DNA of 5,709 bases from JANNRW01 sp031401815 (GTDB lineage: Bacteria; Desulfobacterota; Desulfuromonadia; Geobacterales; DSM-12255). The notes below the pieces were generated by a model. That model was not told where the DNA came from and ran no database searches. It was given only the letters and a program-made list of their open reading frames with translations. Below, piece after piece: positions 5,577 through 5,709 of the stretch (the stretch's first letter is position 1; the number at the start of each line of letters is the position of its first letter). Where the stretch lies: the NCBI GenBank assembly GCA_031401815.1, contig JANNRW010000047.1, positions 1-5,709 on the forward strand, in the 5' to 3' direction. The position numbers and the translations under genes were made by a program.

Positions 5577-5709
5577 TTTTTCACGACCATTCCGCCACCT
5601 GTTTTTCACGACCATTCCACCAGGCCCGGCGCTCTGAAATGTGTAGTCAGCCTATCACATGATTGTTTTTATAGTCCCCTTTTTTTTGCGGTAACTCTCC
5701 CCTTCAATA
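5572..5709. mobile_element. Terminal part of an IS21-like insertion sequence (runs off the right edge)
   Basis: Homology to the cyclase stops right after the GGDEF residues YGH, and the new sequence begins TGTGATTTTTCAC. Two tandem near-identical 21-bp repeats sit at the tip, the arrangement known for IS21-family ends, where multiple repeats bind the IstA transposase. The TG tip could be at 5572 or 5574. Beyond 5623 there is a T-rich non-coding leader with no gene start inside the window; istA would be expected further right. The family is inferred from the end structure, without any transposase sequence. Confidence 0.65.
5577..5622. repeat. Two tandem 21-bp terminal repeats of the IS21-like element
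   Basis: Copy 1 (5577-5597) and copy 2 (5602-5622) share the core TTTTTCACGACCATTCC and differ only at one position (GCCA versus ACCA at the end), 20 of 21 matching, with a 25-base period. A period near two and a half helical turns and a position at the element's tip suit adjacent transposase-binding sites. Confidence 0.85.

Noticed and set aside
1..5709. A composite transposon carrying the whole region
   Set aside because: The left element looks IS3-family and the right IS21-like; their ends differ, so they cannot mobilise the interval as a pair.
1..5709. CRISPR array, tRNA or rRNA genes
   Set aside because: No regularly spaced repeat-spacer pattern, no cloverleaf and no conserved rRNA segments were seen; the only tandem repeat is the two-copy IS end.

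Overview
The window looks like chromosomal DNA from an anaerobic Gram-negative bacterium. GC content is near one half by eye. The regulator resembles the [FeFe]-hydrogenase-like sensors of anaerobes, there is a beta-barrel outer-membrane protein with a terminal Phe, and Shine-Dalgarno sequences are classical. The mix of a sigma-54 activator, a membrane diguanylate cyclase and this type of outer-membrane protein would fit Desulfuromonadota (Geobacter/Pelobacter-like), but this is inference and the genus cannot be read from the sequence. Both edges are insertion sequences of different families, so this is a native stretch pinched between mobile elements rather than a composite transposon.

Layout: (1) 1-139, the start of an IS3-family orfA on the minus strand with its leader and a probable terminal repeat. 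(2) 177-219, a strong, symmetric rho-independent terminator. (3) 242-970 minus, a secreted 242-residue outer-membrane beta-barrel protein with a good sigma-70 promoter. (4) 1182-3461 plus, divergent from it, a 759-residue sigma-54 activator. Its N-terminal half is a [FeFe]-hydrogenase-like iron-sulfur sensor: 2x[4Fe-4S], an H-cluster-type fold with all four ligand cysteines, and a further Fe-S domain. This is fused to an intact AAA+ domain and a Fis-type HTH. (5) 3462-3760, a regulatory intergenic region. (6) 3761-3946, a 61-residue ribbon-helix-helix protein. (7) 4078-4704, a LysE/RhtB exporter. (8) 4725-5576, a membrane diguanylate cyclase cut inside its GGDEF domain by (9) an IS21-like element, whose end carries two tandem copies of a 21-bp repeat.

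The main point of interest is a possible self-contained circuit. The activator appears to be a one-component redox or H2 sensor that drives sigma-54 RNA polymerase directly. A near-matching 18-bp site (TGTG-N10-CACA) lies across the -35 element of its own promoter. A second copy lies about 131 bp upstream of a well-formed -24/-12 promoter just downstream, which would transcribe the ribbon-helix-helix gene. That spacing suits an enhancer for a sigma-54 activator, and the first site suits autorepression. The model is that the sensor activates a small DNA-binding protein while limiting its own synthesis. The exporter and cyclase form a separate two-gene unit whose second gene has been inactivated.
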